The notes under the pieces were generated by a model, which was not told where the DNA came from, did not search any database, and saw only the letters and a list, made by a program, of their open reading frames with translations. Below are positions 54,101 through 61,795 of a stretch of DNA of 64,000 nucleotides, piece by piece. The stretch comes from Bdellovibrionales bacterium Ga0074137. GTDB lineage: Bacteria > Bdellovibrionota > Bdellovibrionia > Bdellovibrionales > JAMPXM01. Position 1 is the first letter of the stretch. Each line of letters starts with the position of its first letter. A program made the position numbers and the translations under genes. Location: the NCBI GenBank assembly GCA_001464715.1, contig LNDT01000025.1:22612-86611 (forward strand), written 5' to 3'.

Positions 54101-54281
54101 TGATTTCGCCGTACCAAAAGTTTCGGCTAAAAAGAGAAGGTCCGCCGCTTTCATCGACTTGACTAAAGATCAATTCACCTTTGGCCTTCACGGCCGCTTG
54201 ATAAGCGCCGTCCTTAGAAAATGCACTTGAAGAGAAAGAACCTGAAGAATTGGAAACTGACGAAGTCGTTGGTTGACCCAC
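51186..54281 (-). CDS. putA: Bifunctional proline dehydrogenase / L-glutamate-gamma-semialdehyde dehydrogenase
   Basis: A 1031-residue enzyme oxidising proline to glutamate. It starts at GTG 54281 with AGGAG eight bases upstream. The proline dehydrogenase barrel (about 60-440) has FTVRLVKGAYWD and 'LGVDHRSFEIQMLYGMAD'. The aldehyde dehydrogenase domain (about 540-1015) has 'PWNFPLAIVCGMVAAA', ELGGKNAIIIDSDADL and FGFSGQKCSA with the catalytic Cys near 817. The N-terminal ribbon-helix-helix repressor domain of enterobacterial PutA is missing, and no C-terminal extra domain is seen. The amino-acid-rich diet of a predator would suit it. Confidence 0.96.
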   Translation of the reverse strand: MGQPTTSSVSNSSGSFSSSAFSKDGAYQAAVKAKGELIFSQVDESGGPSLFSRNFWYGEIMDWSMKNEAFKTQMFRFVDVLPYLNSGAEVARHLKEYFAEGGEELPKVFNVGVGLGSLAPGLMAGAIKKNVTGMAKMFITGETPEEALTVLKKARKQKIGFTVDILGEASLSEAESREYQNKYLELVSWLAKDASSWDHIPQIDEDHRGPLPRVNVSVKLSSLDSEIDLKAWEKSKTRMKERVRPIFRKAMEAGVFINLDMEQYELKDFTVEIFKDLLSEPEFAKYPHWGCVIQAYLRDSSMDVRKLIEFAKTRGVPFTVRLVKGAYWDFETVFAQQAGWPVPVYTIKRESDANYEVCATMLLEAHEHIRLAIGSHNVRSISAAIVAAERLGVDHRSFEIQMLYGMADGFKRSLVKQGYRVREYAPVGELIPGMAYLVRRLLENTSNESFLRSKFSEGMSTEALLKDPSENLTPSSSNPYDLEKKSPPINGAAPVVSTKAIVEKFRNLPLIDFAIRENRQKLDTAFSKLEKTLGTEWPSHIGGKDIRTGRLLESVNPSNPQQLIGKVHLCGVKEAEQALSTARDAFKTWQYVPASERARLVDKLADILERDRLDWTALEVLEAAKPWDEADGDLAEAVDFCRYYARDMRRLAGGQKVGGVPGETSLYHHKPRGVVAVIAPWNFPLAIVCGMVAAAAVTGNTVVMKPAEQTSVIGAWLMRAIREAGFPDGVVNLVQGLGEEIGDTLTGSPITAMISFTGSKAVGLHILQKAAVVHPGQRHMKKVMAELGGKNAIIIDSDADLDEAIGGVLASAFGFSGQKCSAAGRVIVVDEIYERFMGRLLEAAKTLKVAKAIEPDVFVGPVIDGEAQARILAMIEAAKAEGAKLCYQGKPPETKPGELPGYFVPPTIFSDVKPSSALGQTEVFGPVLAIMRAKTFLEAIEIANDVEYGLTGGLYSRSPANIETAKKLLEVGNLYINRGCTGAMVDRHPFGGFKMSGVGSKTGGPEYLTQFMEPRVITENTLRRGFAPAEE

Positions 54282-54394
54282 GATATGGCTCCTAGGGAAA
54301 AGTCCTGAGGCACACTAGCCCGGAAAATCCCCGCTAGAACAGGAGTTCTAGCACGGTGGCATCGCTCGGCGCCGCGACGCGCCAGGGTTTATAA

Positions 54395-55021
54395 TTATCG
54401 AAATCGCCAGGCCGAAGATAACGTTTGGCCCGTGGCGGATTTAAGCGCCGCTGTCGCGTGATCGCCAGGCTTTAAGGGGCCAACACCTTCCGGAGTTCCG
54501 GTCAAAAGCCAATCGCCGGGAACGACGGGAAAAGCAGCAAGGACATAAACCCTGAGCTCCTCAAAATTAAAGAGCATGTTTTTCGTGTCGCCGCGCTGCC
54601 GCCGCTCGCCGTTAACGACAAGTTCGAATTCAAAACGCGGTGGGGGATTTGAAATTTCAAGGGCCGCGGACATCGGGCAGCTTTCGCGAAAAGATTTTGC
54701 GAGCGTCCACGGATGGGATTCTTTTTTCAGTTCCGTTTGCAGGTCGCGCGCCGTCAAATCAAGCGCGAGGGCGACACGGTCAAATTCTAGAAGACCGTTT
54801 GCGTCGGGTTTCTTTCCAAAGCGAAGTGCGATTTCAATTTCGTGATGAATGTCTGCGGACCCTCGGTAAAGCGTCACATCACTTTCAAACGTTACGGTCG
54901 AACCGGCTTTTAAAAAAATCATCGGTTTTGACGGTAAGTCGGAGCCCATTTCTTTTGCGTGAGCTCCGTAATTTCGTCCGACCGCCCAGACATTTCGGAT
55001 TTCATGAGAAGTTTGGTTCAT
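54395..55021 (-). CDS. Fumarylacetoacetate hydrolase (FAH) family protein
   Basis: A 208-residue protein matching the core of FAH-fold hydrolases and decarboxylases. The N-terminus NVWAVGRNYGAHAKEMG, then PMIFLKAGST, the metal-binding HHEIEIAL (two Glu), and GTPEGVGPLKPGD near the end are typical. Members act on acylpyruvates or oxaloacetate, and the substrate here is not determined. The ATG overlaps the stop of the upstream phosphatase gene (ATGA). Confidence 0.92.
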   Translation of the reverse strand: MNQTSHEIRNVWAVGRNYGAHAKEMGSDLPSKPMIFLKAGSTVTFESDVTLYRGSADIHHEIEIALRFGKKPDANGLLEFDRVALALDLTARDLQTELKKESHPWTLAKSFRESCPMSAALEISNPPPRFEFELVVNGERRQRGDTKNMLFNFEELRVYVLAAFPVVPGDWLLTGTPEGVGPLKPGDHATAALKSATGQTLSSAWRFR

Positions 55022-55563
55022 GATACTCGTTTCTCAGAAAAACGCCGCCAAAGTCCATCCCTGAAAACAAAAGTCCGGACGTGAAGCGGAGGCCATGGTT
55101 CACTTCGTTCCAGGTCGCCTTCGTCGCTATTTAAAAGAATCGCAGCCAATTCGAGCCAGTCAAAGTGAGAGCACGCGACTTTTACAAAGGTGGACGCCGT
55201 CGCTACAGCGGCCTCGGCGTCACGATCGAGACTTCCTAAAAAGTCTGAAATCCTCATTTGAAAGGCATCGGCACTTTCAATCGGTCCGCGTTCGTCGAGC
55301 CGTGAATCGATCGTGGTCGGTAGCTCGTTCTCGGAAGATAAAAACCGTAGAGTCATCTGAGTTCGAAGCTTTGGAGAACTCAAGAGTGCTGTCGGGACAG
55401 GCAGTTTTAGGCCTAACAGAAGGCGTCCGAGTTCGCTGGCAGCGCGGTGCCCGTCACTTGTGAGGCGGTCGGCCTCGTGGTCTCGGGCTGCGTGTCGCAT
55501 CAGGATCAGTGTCGGCTCTAATGGCAGCACCGGCGGCGCGTTGGTGGAATTTTTAGTGTTCAT
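55018..55563 (-). CDS. SixA-like histidine phosphatase
   Basis: A 181-residue protein. LILMRHAARDHEADRLTSDG is the RHG/RHA catalytic start of SixA-type histidine phosphatases (His near 24), followed by 'ALLSSPKLRTQMTLRFL' with the second Arg. The later HFDWLELAAIL region takes the place of the usual GHxP His, which reads S-H-F-D here. SixA acts on phosphohistidine of signalling or PTS proteins. The gene is coupled to the FAH-family gene and diverges from hslO. Confidence 0.8.
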   Translation of the reverse strand: MNTKNSTNAPPVLPLEPTLILMRHAARDHEADRLTSDGHRAASELGRLLLGLKLPVPTALLSSPKLRTQMTLRFLSSENELPTTIDSRLDERGPIESADAFQMRISDFLGSLDRDAEAAVATASTFVKVACSHFDWLELAAILLNSDEGDLERSEPWPPLHVRTFVFRDGLWRRFSEKRVS

Positions 55564-55652
55564 ATTTTAGGACACGCCTCAGTTTTCGACCGTGGATGCA
55601 GTATAGAGTGATTGAAATTGAGCAAGTTCATGATTTACAGTGCTCAAACATC

Positions 55653-56564
55653 ATGAACCGAACGACTCGCGTCCACAAATATCTTACGAAAGATCTCACA
55701 GTTCGTGCGGCGGCCGTGGTTGCGACGGACGTCGTTGAAGAAATGCGTTCGATTCAATCAAGTTTTCCCGTTCCAACGGTCGCTGTGGGAAGAACGATGG
55801 TCGCCAGCCTATTGATGGCCTCGCACCTAAAAAACGGCCAGGAACTTTCGATTTACATCCAAGGTAGCGGCCCGCTCTCGAGCGTTTTTGCGCAGGCCAG
55901 TTTTGAGGGAAAAGTTCGAGGCGTTTCAAGTCACCCTCATCTCCAGGTCCCGCCGGAGCTTGCGGTGGCGGGCGAAAAGCTTCTTGTCGCTAAGAGTATT
56001 GGCATTGGTCTCATGACGGTGACGCATCACTTGCCGATGACGGGAACTCCGCACCGTGGAACCGTGGAACTTGCGACCAGTGAAATCGGCGACGATGTTG
56101 CTTATTACCTTCATCAATCGCACCAAATTCCTTCGGTGGTTTCGTTGGGTGTTCATTTGGATTCTCTGGGTAAGTGCACGGCAGCGGGTGGAATCTTGAT
56201 TGAGCTCATGCCGGGTCACAATGATGAAACGGCCGCTAAAATCGAAGCGCGTGTGAAAGCGGCTCGCGCCGTGTCGAACCGGATTCTTGAAGGTGCCTCC
56301 GCGGACGATTTGATTCGCGATTTACTGCAAGATTTTGAACTGATTCAAATGGATCACGATCACACGGTCGAATACCAATGCCGCTGTTCACGCGAGCGAG
56401 TGATGCGGTCGGTGGGTCTTTTGGGTCTTAAAGAGCTCGACGAGATTATTGAAAAAGGTGAGGCCACCGAAGTTTCATGTGAGTTTTGCGGCCGGCAATA
56501 TTCGCTGAATACCGAGGACATTCGTGAGGTCCGACAAGAAGTTTACCGCGAGTCGCTCAACTAA
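55653..56564 (+). CDS. hslO: Redox-regulated chaperone Hsp33
   Basis: About 303 residues if started at ATG 55653, where the family N-terminus (TTRVHKYLTKDLTVRAAAV) begins; an ATG at 55596 would add 19 residues. The zinc/redox switch has C243, C245 (CRC) and C276, C279 (CEFC), giving CXC-X30-CXXC. On oxidation zinc is released and the chaperone binds unfolding proteins. The core YIQGSGPLSSVFAQ and VTHHLPMTG are intact. Confidence 0.95.
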   Translation: MNRTTRVHKYLTKDLTVRAAAVVATDVVEEMRSIQSSFPVPTVAVGRTMVASLLMASHLKNGQELSIYIQGSGPLSSVFAQASFEGKVRGVSSHPHLQVPPELAVAGEKLLVAKSIGIGLMTVTHHLPMTGTPHRGTVELATSEIGDDVAYYLHQSHQIPSVVSLGVHLDSLGKCTAAGGILIELMPGHNDETAAKIEARVKAARAVSNRILEGASADDLIRDLLQDFELIQMDHDHTVEYQCRCSRERVMRSVGLLGLKELDEIIEKGEATEVSCEFCGRQYSLNTEDIREVRQEVYRESLN

Positions 56565-56595
56565 ATTATCTTAGGTAATTATCTCAGGCTCACTT

Positions 56596-56880
56596 TTAAG
56601 GGAGTTTTTTCTTGAAGGCTTCAATGGTGAGGCAGCCGTACGTGCGCTTTCGAATAACTTCTAAAGTGAGTTCGCGAAGCTCTTCAAAAACATCTTCTTC
56701 GAACTGAGCAGGGATTTGTCCGCTGCGGCGAAGTTCATGACTGTACTCTGCAAAGACTTTGTCCAAAATCGAAGTGGGGCTCTCGCTTTCGACAAGTGCA
56801 TTTAGCAGATGCTGATCGACGCGTTCGACCAATCCTTGAAAGCAGATACTCAGCGATTTTGACCGAAGTCGTTCATACAT
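56596..56880 (-). CDS. Small helical protein, unknown function
   Basis: A 94-residue protein, mostly helical with a charged amphipathic middle (FEEDVFEELRELTLEVIRK). It has no signal, membrane segment or metal motif. It is convergent with hslO after 31 bases and diverges from the NFACT gene. No partner gene suggests a toxin-antitoxin pair. Codon pattern and a sensible fold support it, but it could be spurious. Confidence 0.5.
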   Translation of the reverse strand: MYERLRSKSLSICFQGLVERVDQHLLNALVESESPTSILDKVFAEYSHELRRSGQIPAQFEEDVFEELRELTLEVIRKRTYGCLTIEAFKKKLP

Positions 56881-56957
56881 GCTTCACTATCGGCGGATCG
56901 CGATAACTCCATGAGGAGCGGCGATTTTTTAACATTTGATCAGCTTTTTTACGCACT

Positions 56958-56984
56958 GCTTCTGCAAAAAGAACCGGGTACCTT
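56958..56984. repeat. 27-bp dispersed repeat, inverse copy of 25042-25068
   Basis: GCTTCTGC, an A-run, GAACCGGGTACCTT is the exact reverse complement of the copy after smc. It ends on the base before the ATG at 56985, so the repeat supplies the whole ribosome-binding region (GGGTA) of the NFACT gene. Confidence 0.8.
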
Positions 56985-58391
56985 ATGACGAATTTGGAAG
57001 TGATGGATGTTGTTCGGGAGCTTCAGACTTGGGTCGGGGCGCAACTCCAAGAAATCGTTATCGATGGCATTAAAGGTGAGGACCCGCGGTCACTTCGGCT
57101 TGGTTTTTTTTGGACGGGTGGCACTCGGTGGCTGGTGTTTGATTACCGAGTGCAAGCGCCGCTTGTGGTGCTCTTTGATGGTCAAGATGGGGTGCCTATG
57201 ACGCCTCCCAAAACGGCTGGGAAAATCAGACGTCCGATCGAGCTTTTCTTGCGCTCAAAGCACGTTGGCCGCCGTCTTCGCGATGTGCGGATGCGGACCG
57301 ACGAGGGTCGAGCTTTTGATTTGATATTCGACCCCGAAGCCAGCGGACCAAACGTGGGACCAAAAGTGGGACCAAAAGTGGGGTCAGAAGTGCGCATCGA
57401 AATTAAGGCTTATCCCCACGGCCGAAATGCGACGGCTATTTCAGGAGCGCAGTCGGTGTCTGAGTTTAAACCCATGGCTCCGACTCATGGTGAAACTACG
57501 GGTTACCGACCGTCCGATGTTGAGGCTCCGCCGAGGTCGCGTCGAGACCTGGCGCTTCAGTGGTTAGAGTCGGTCCAGCCTGCCTTGGCGAAAAAGCGAC
57601 TCGCCAGCGGTGGTCCTGCTGAACAGCCGGCGGAAGGCTTATCTCAGCAGAAATCACCGACAGAAATGAAACTTGAAAAGACAAAAAAAGCGCTCTCGAA
57701 AGTACGTGCCGAAATCGAATCGAAATCTCTGTCGGACGCGCGCGACTTAGGAGAGTGGCTCAAAGAAAATCAGACTCTCGAGCTTCCACGAGAGTGGTCC
57801 AAAGAACGACGCGACATGATCGACGTCACAATGTCGTTGGCCGAAAATATTCAGAAACTTTTTTTGAAAGCAAAGAATCAAGAAAGAAAAGTTCTGGGTA
57901 CCAAAACACGCGCCACGGAACTTGAGGCCGAAATCGCCGTCCTCGAGAAAAAACTTTTAAAAGGTGACCGCGGCGCCTCGGACGCTCCGCCGATTGTGGT
58001 TGGATCGAAGGATTTATTTCTTCAAGCTAAAGCTCGCGGCCGAAAATTTCAGTTGGCCGAGGATCTGATCGTTTACCTAGGAAAAAATGCCACCGAGAAC
58101 CTTTCGATCCTTCGTCGAGCCCAACCGTTCGACTACTGGCTTCATTTGAAAGATCGACCCGGCGCCCATGCTATTCTCAGAAGAACGCGCGGCCGCAATG
58201 TCACGGACAGTGAGCTCACGCGGGCCGGTGTTTATGTGGCTGAGCAAACGATGAAGCGGCGCGCGATTGATATGAAAGGCGAAGCTTTTGATTTGTTGAT
58301 CGTTGAGTGCCGCTTTGTCAGGCCGATCAAGGGCGATAAACTGGGTCGTGTTCACTACACAAATGACCGCGTGCTTCGCATTAAGCTTTAA
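56985..58391 (+). CDS. NFACT-family protein (RqcH/fibronectin-binding-like)
   Basis: A 468-residue protein, shorter than typical RqcH (about 570). The C-terminal NFACT-R domain (about 340-468) is clear: 'FDYWLHLKDRPGAHAILRR', 'ELTRAGVYVAEQTMKR' and VHYTNDRVLRIKL. A coiled coil spans about 230-330. The N-terminal domain is weak; the Asp-Arg used by RqcH for tRNA binding seems to read Gly-Arg (TDEGRAFDLIF). RqcH adds alanine tails to stalled nascent chains on 50S subunits. Between about 125 and 138 there is a small tandem GPKV repeat. Confidence 0.8.
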   Translation: MTNLEVMDVVRELQTWVGAQLQEIVIDGIKGEDPRSLRLGFFWTGGTRWLVFDYRVQAPLVVLFDGQDGVPMTPPKTAGKIRRPIELFLRSKHVGRRLRDVRMRTDEGRAFDLIFDPEASGPNVGPKVGPKVGSEVRIEIKAYPHGRNATAISGAQSVSEFKPMAPTHGETTGYRPSDVEAPPRSRRDLALQWLESVQPALAKKRLASGGPAEQPAEGLSQQKSPTEMKLEKTKKALSKVRAEIESKSLSDARDLGEWLKENQTLELPREWSKERRDMIDVTMSLAENIQKLFLKAKNQERKVLGTKTRATELEAEIAVLEKKLLKGDRGASDAPPIVVGSKDLFLQAKARGRKFQLAEDLIVYLGKNATENLSILRRAQPFDYWLHLKDRPGAHAILRRTRGRNVTDSELTRAGVYVAEQTMKRRAIDMKGEAFDLLIVECRFVRPIKGDKLGRVHYTNDRVLRIKL

Positions 58392-58466
58392 GAGCGAAAC
58401 TTGCCTGAGGAATGTTGACTTGAGCGCCGGGAGACCGATGATCGAGAGGAACGGAGAAACTGCAAT

Positions 58467-59486
58467 ATGGATATGATCGAAGTTTCGGGACTCGTAAAAA
58501 GTTACGGCCCTATTGAAGCCGTCAAAGATATTCAATTTCGCGTTAAAAAAGGCGAGGTCGTTGGATTCCTTGGTCCGAACGGAGCCGGAAAATCGACGAC
58601 CATGAAAATCATCACAGGCTCGATGGCTCCCACCGGTGGCTCTGTGCGGGTCGCAGGCTATGACGTTTTTGAGGATCCCGTCGAAGTTAAAAAGCGCATC
58701 GGCTACTTGCCAGAAAATCCCCCAGTCTATGGCGAGATGACGGTCGAGAGTTATTTACGTTTTGTCGCAAAGCTTAAAGGCGTCAGCAGCGACCGAGTTT
58801 CAAAGCAAGTCGAGAAGTCGATTGAGAAAACGGATCTTGGTTCAGTTCGCAAGCGGCTGATTCAAAACTTGTCGAAAGGTTTTCGCCAGCGCGTCGGTAT
58901 TGCTCAAGCTTTGGTGAGCGACCCTGAGGTTCTTATTCTTGATGAACCGACGTCGGGTCTTGATCCCCGTCAGGTGGCTGAAGTTCGCGCTTTGATTCAA
59001 GAGCTCAAAGGTGAGCACACGATTATTTTGTCGACACATATTCTTCCCGAAGTTCAGTCGATGTGTGAGCGGATCATTATTATCAATCGAGGTCGCATCG
59101 TGGCCGAAGACTCGATTCAGGGTCTCTCGAACCGCATGGCGGGTTCGACTCAAGTTAAAATTAAAGTCAGTCGCTCTGGAGCTGCTTTAGAAGCGGCCTT
59201 GAAATCGCTGAAGGGCGTTCACGGCGTTGTCGCAAGCGATGGTGGCTACACACTGCAAGTTAGTGCCGGCGGGCAGGTCGGCTCAGCCGGGCAAGCTGGT
59301 GGAGCCACTCAAGACAGCTCCGCACGTTTCGAAAATTCGGACCTCGCTGTTGAATTGATTGCTGAAACTGTGGTGCAGACAAAGTCGGGTCTTCTTGAGC
59401 TGAAGCGCGACGCGGTGGACTTGGAAGAAATATTCTTGAAATTAACAACCGGCGAAGAGTCGCAATCACCAGGAGGTGTCCGGTGA
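58467..59486 (+). CDS. ABC transporter ATP-binding protein (GldA-like)
   Basis: A 339-residue ATPase. Walker A is GPNGAGKST near 40, the signature LSKGFRQRVGIAQAL near 140 and Walker B VLILDEPTSGLDP near 160, with the switch His in STHILPE. 'IGYLPENPPVYGEMTV' is typical of GldA/NatA-type exporters. The C-terminal 110 residues form an extra domain with a Gly/Ala/Gln run (QVGSAGQAGGATQ). It overlaps the permease gene (GTGA). Confidence 0.93.
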   Translation: MDMIEVSGLVKSYGPIEAVKDIQFRVKKGEVVGFLGPNGAGKSTTMKIITGSMAPTGGSVRVAGYDVFEDPVEVKKRIGYLPENPPVYGEMTVESYLRFVAKLKGVSSDRVSKQVEKSIEKTDLGSVRKRLIQNLSKGFRQRVGIAQALVSDPEVLILDEPTSGLDPRQVAEVRALIQELKGEHTIILSTHILPEVQSMCERIIIINRGRIVAEDSIQGLSNRMAGSTQVKIKVSRSGAALEAALKSLKGVHGVVASDGGYTLQVSAGGQVGSAGQAGGATQDSSARFENSDLAVELIAETVVQTKSGLLELKRDAVDLEEIFLKLTTGEESQSPGGVR

Positions 59487-60250
59487 GAGAAGTTTTGGTG
59501 ATCGCAGGAAAAGATCTGCGCAACCTTTTTATGAGCCCACTTTTTTATTCGATCGCCGGTCTTTGCACGATCGCGTGGACTCTTGTTTATTTTCTTGGTC
59601 TTCAAGAGTTCGCAGAGGCCTCGTCGATGAATGCCATGCAAGGAGCCGGTGAGGGGGCCAGTTTGCACTTTGTTGTGTTCACTCGGCATATTTCGCTGGT
59701 GAATCTTGTGATGATCTTCGCCGTCAGTGCGATGAGCATGCGTCTATTTACGGAGGAAAAAAGAAATCAGACCATGGCTCTTCTTCTGACGTCTCCTGTG
59801 TCGTCGACCCAGATCACGCTGGGAAAGTTTTTGGCGGGACTTTTGGCCGCTTGGGCCCTGATTGCCGTTTCCTTTTTCTATCCTGCGAGCCTTCGGGTTT
59901 TTACGGCCTTCGATTGGGGGCCACTGATTTCAAGTTACATCGGTCTTCTGCTTTTGACGGGCTGTTACGTCGCTGTGGGAATGCTGGCTTCGAGCCTCAC
60001 AGAAAGTACGGTGCTTTCCGTGATCATGTCGTTGATTTTCAACGTCATGCTTTGGTTCATCGGCGCGCTTTCAGATGCTTCGTCAGATTCGAACGTCAGC
60101 AAAGTGTTTGATCACTTGAATGTGGGTTCGCACTTCGTGAATTTTATTAAAGGTTCAGTCAGTCTTGCGGGAGTTACGTTTTTTGTTTCCGTCATTGTGT
60201 TGATGACTTTTCTCACTCAACGAGTCGTTGAGTCGAATCGCTGGAGATAG
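59483..60250 (+). CDS. ABC-2 type permease (GldF-like)
   Basis: A 255-residue membrane protein from GTG 59483. Six hydrophobic segments can be seen, the first at about 15-38 and the last at about 225-245. 'AMSMRLFTEEKRNQTMALLLTSPV' is the cytoplasmic coupling loop conserved in GldF and ABC-2 permeases. It is three bases from the GldG-like gene. The transported substrate is unknown. Confidence 0.9.
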   Translation: MREVLVIAGKDLRNLFMSPLFYSIAGLCTIAWTLVYFLGLQEFAEASSMNAMQGAGEGASLHFVVFTRHISLVNLVMIFAVSAMSMRLFTEEKRNQTMALLLTSPVSSTQITLGKFLAGLLAAWALIAVSFFYPASLRVFTAFDWGPLISSYIGLLLLTGCYVAVGMLASSLTESTVLSVIMSLIFNVMLWFIGALSDASSDSNVSKVFDHLNVGSHFVNFIKGSVSLAGVTFFVSVIVLMTFLTQRVVESNRWR

Positions 60251-60253
60251 TTC

Positions 60254-61783
60254 ATGAGCAAAGTGAGTAAATTCAGTCTTCTTTTCTCGGGCCTTTTTTT
60301 CGTTTCCGTGGTCGTCACTCGAATCATCTTAAATGGTTGGGTTCCGATGATGTGGATTCCGCTGGGAATCGCACTTGGCCTTTTGATTTTTGCCATCCTT
60401 CGGGACTGGCGTCTGATGTTTGAATTTTTCACGCTGAAGACGACGAAGCACGGCATGAACATGGGTGCGATGATTTTTACCGTCTTCGTCCTTTTGGTGG
60501 CCGTGAATTTCTTGGCCGTCACCAAAGAGAAAAAGTGGGATTGGACGTCGGAAGGTTTAAATTCACTTTCGGAACAGTCCGTCAGTGCGGTGAAAAACTT
60601 AAAAACCGACACAGAGCTCGTTTTGCTCTATAAAAAAAGTGAAAACGACGAGACCACCCGTCGGCAGGTCCTCGATCTCGCCCAGCTCTACATGAATGTT
60701 TCGCCGCGCCTTAAACTTCAAACTTACAATGCCCTTGAGCGGCCAGACCTAGCTCAAAAGTACGATTACACGACCGGGCCGTTTGGCCTTTTTCTTGTGC
60801 AAAATGTGGAGGGTAATGAGCGTCACATGAAAGTCGATCAAGCGACGGAGGAAGAGCTGACGAGAACGCTCCTTCGTTTCGCTCGTGAGAAGAGCAAAGT
60901 CGTTTATTTCGTACAAGGCCACGGTGAACATGACATCACACTTCAAGGGCCCGAATCGGTTTCGCAGTTTAAAAAGGACCTCGATCTTTCCTACGAGGTG
61001 AAAGCTCTTGAGCTTTTTAAGAGTCCGAAAATTCCAGACGATGCCGAACTTGTTGTGATCGCCGGTCCAAGACAAGGTTACCTTGCGACCGAGACAGAAG
61101 CTTTGCGCGACTACGCGAAACGCGGTGGCCGCATTTTGATTGCGATCGATCCCGACGCGCGCCATGGCCTTGCGGCGCTGACAAAAACTTTTGGAATTGA
61201 ATTTCAAAATAACTATGTTCTGGATCCGCGGGCCATGATTCCTGGCGCCGGCAATATCGCGGCTCTTGGAAATGAATTTTCAAAGACCGCCGAAGCAACA
61301 AAGCCCCTTCGCACTGGCTTCACCGTTTTTTTGATTGCTTCGAGTCTAAAGAAAGCTCCGGACGCTTCAAAAGACTTTATACTTGATGAGATCGTTAAGA
61401 GCGATGAAGTACCACTCGCGACAGATGAACTTTCAAACACGGCCAAAGTTCGCACGCCCGGTCCTCACACTTTGGGCATCTTGTCTCGCGGTAAACTCGC
61501 CGGCGCTGAAAAAGACTTTGAAGTCATTGTGTACGGTGACTCGGATTTTCTTCGCGACAACCTTTACCGCAATAACCTCAATCGAGATCTTGCGATGAAC
61601 TCCGTGTCGAGTCTTGCAAAGGACGCCGACCTTGTTTCGATTCGTCCGAAAACGCCTAAAGGAACACAGCTTGCGATGACAAGAACTCAGCTGATGATTG
61701 TGCTTTTTGGATTTCTGCTGCCGGTTCCAATTTTGATGTTTTTCACGAGTGGGCTTCTTTGGTGGCGCCGTAAATCGGCGTAA
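60254..61783 (+). CDS. GldG-family ABC auxiliary protein
   Basis: A 509-residue protein with membrane helices near 8-30, 35-52, 70-90 and at the C-terminus (about 480-502), around a large periplasmic domain. That domain (about 110-470) has 'KSKVVYFVQGHGEHDI' and DAELVVIAGPRQGYLATETEALRDY split over a strand-helix, plus GGRILIAIDPDA, typical of the ABC_transp_aux (IFT52-like) domain of GldG. It acts with the preceding ATPase and permease. Confidence 0.88.
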   Translation: MSKVSKFSLLFSGLFFVSVVVTRIILNGWVPMMWIPLGIALGLLIFAILRDWRLMFEFFTLKTTKHGMNMGAMIFTVFVLLVAVNFLAVTKEKKWDWTSEGLNSLSEQSVSAVKNLKTDTELVLLYKKSENDETTRRQVLDLAQLYMNVSPRLKLQTYNALERPDLAQKYDYTTGPFGLFLVQNVEGNERHMKVDQATEEELTRTLLRFAREKSKVVYFVQGHGEHDITLQGPESVSQFKKDLDLSYEVKALELFKSPKIPDDAELVVIAGPRQGYLATETEALRDYAKRGGRILIAIDPDARHGLAALTKTFGIEFQNNYVLDPRAMIPGAGNIAALGNEFSKTAEATKPLRTGFTVFLIASSLKKAPDASKDFILDEIVKSDEVPLATDELSNTAKVRTPGPHTLGILSRGKLAGAEKDFEVIVYGDSDFLRDNLYRNNLNRDLAMNSVSSLAKDADLVSIRPKTPKGTQLAMTRTQLMIVLFGFLLPVPILMFFTSGLLWWRRKSA

Positions 61784-61795
61784 GTAGGAGTAGGC

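Noticed and set aside
56596..56880. Toxin-antitoxin pair
   Set aside because: The 94-residue protein has no small partner gene on the same strand and no toxin or antitoxin motif.
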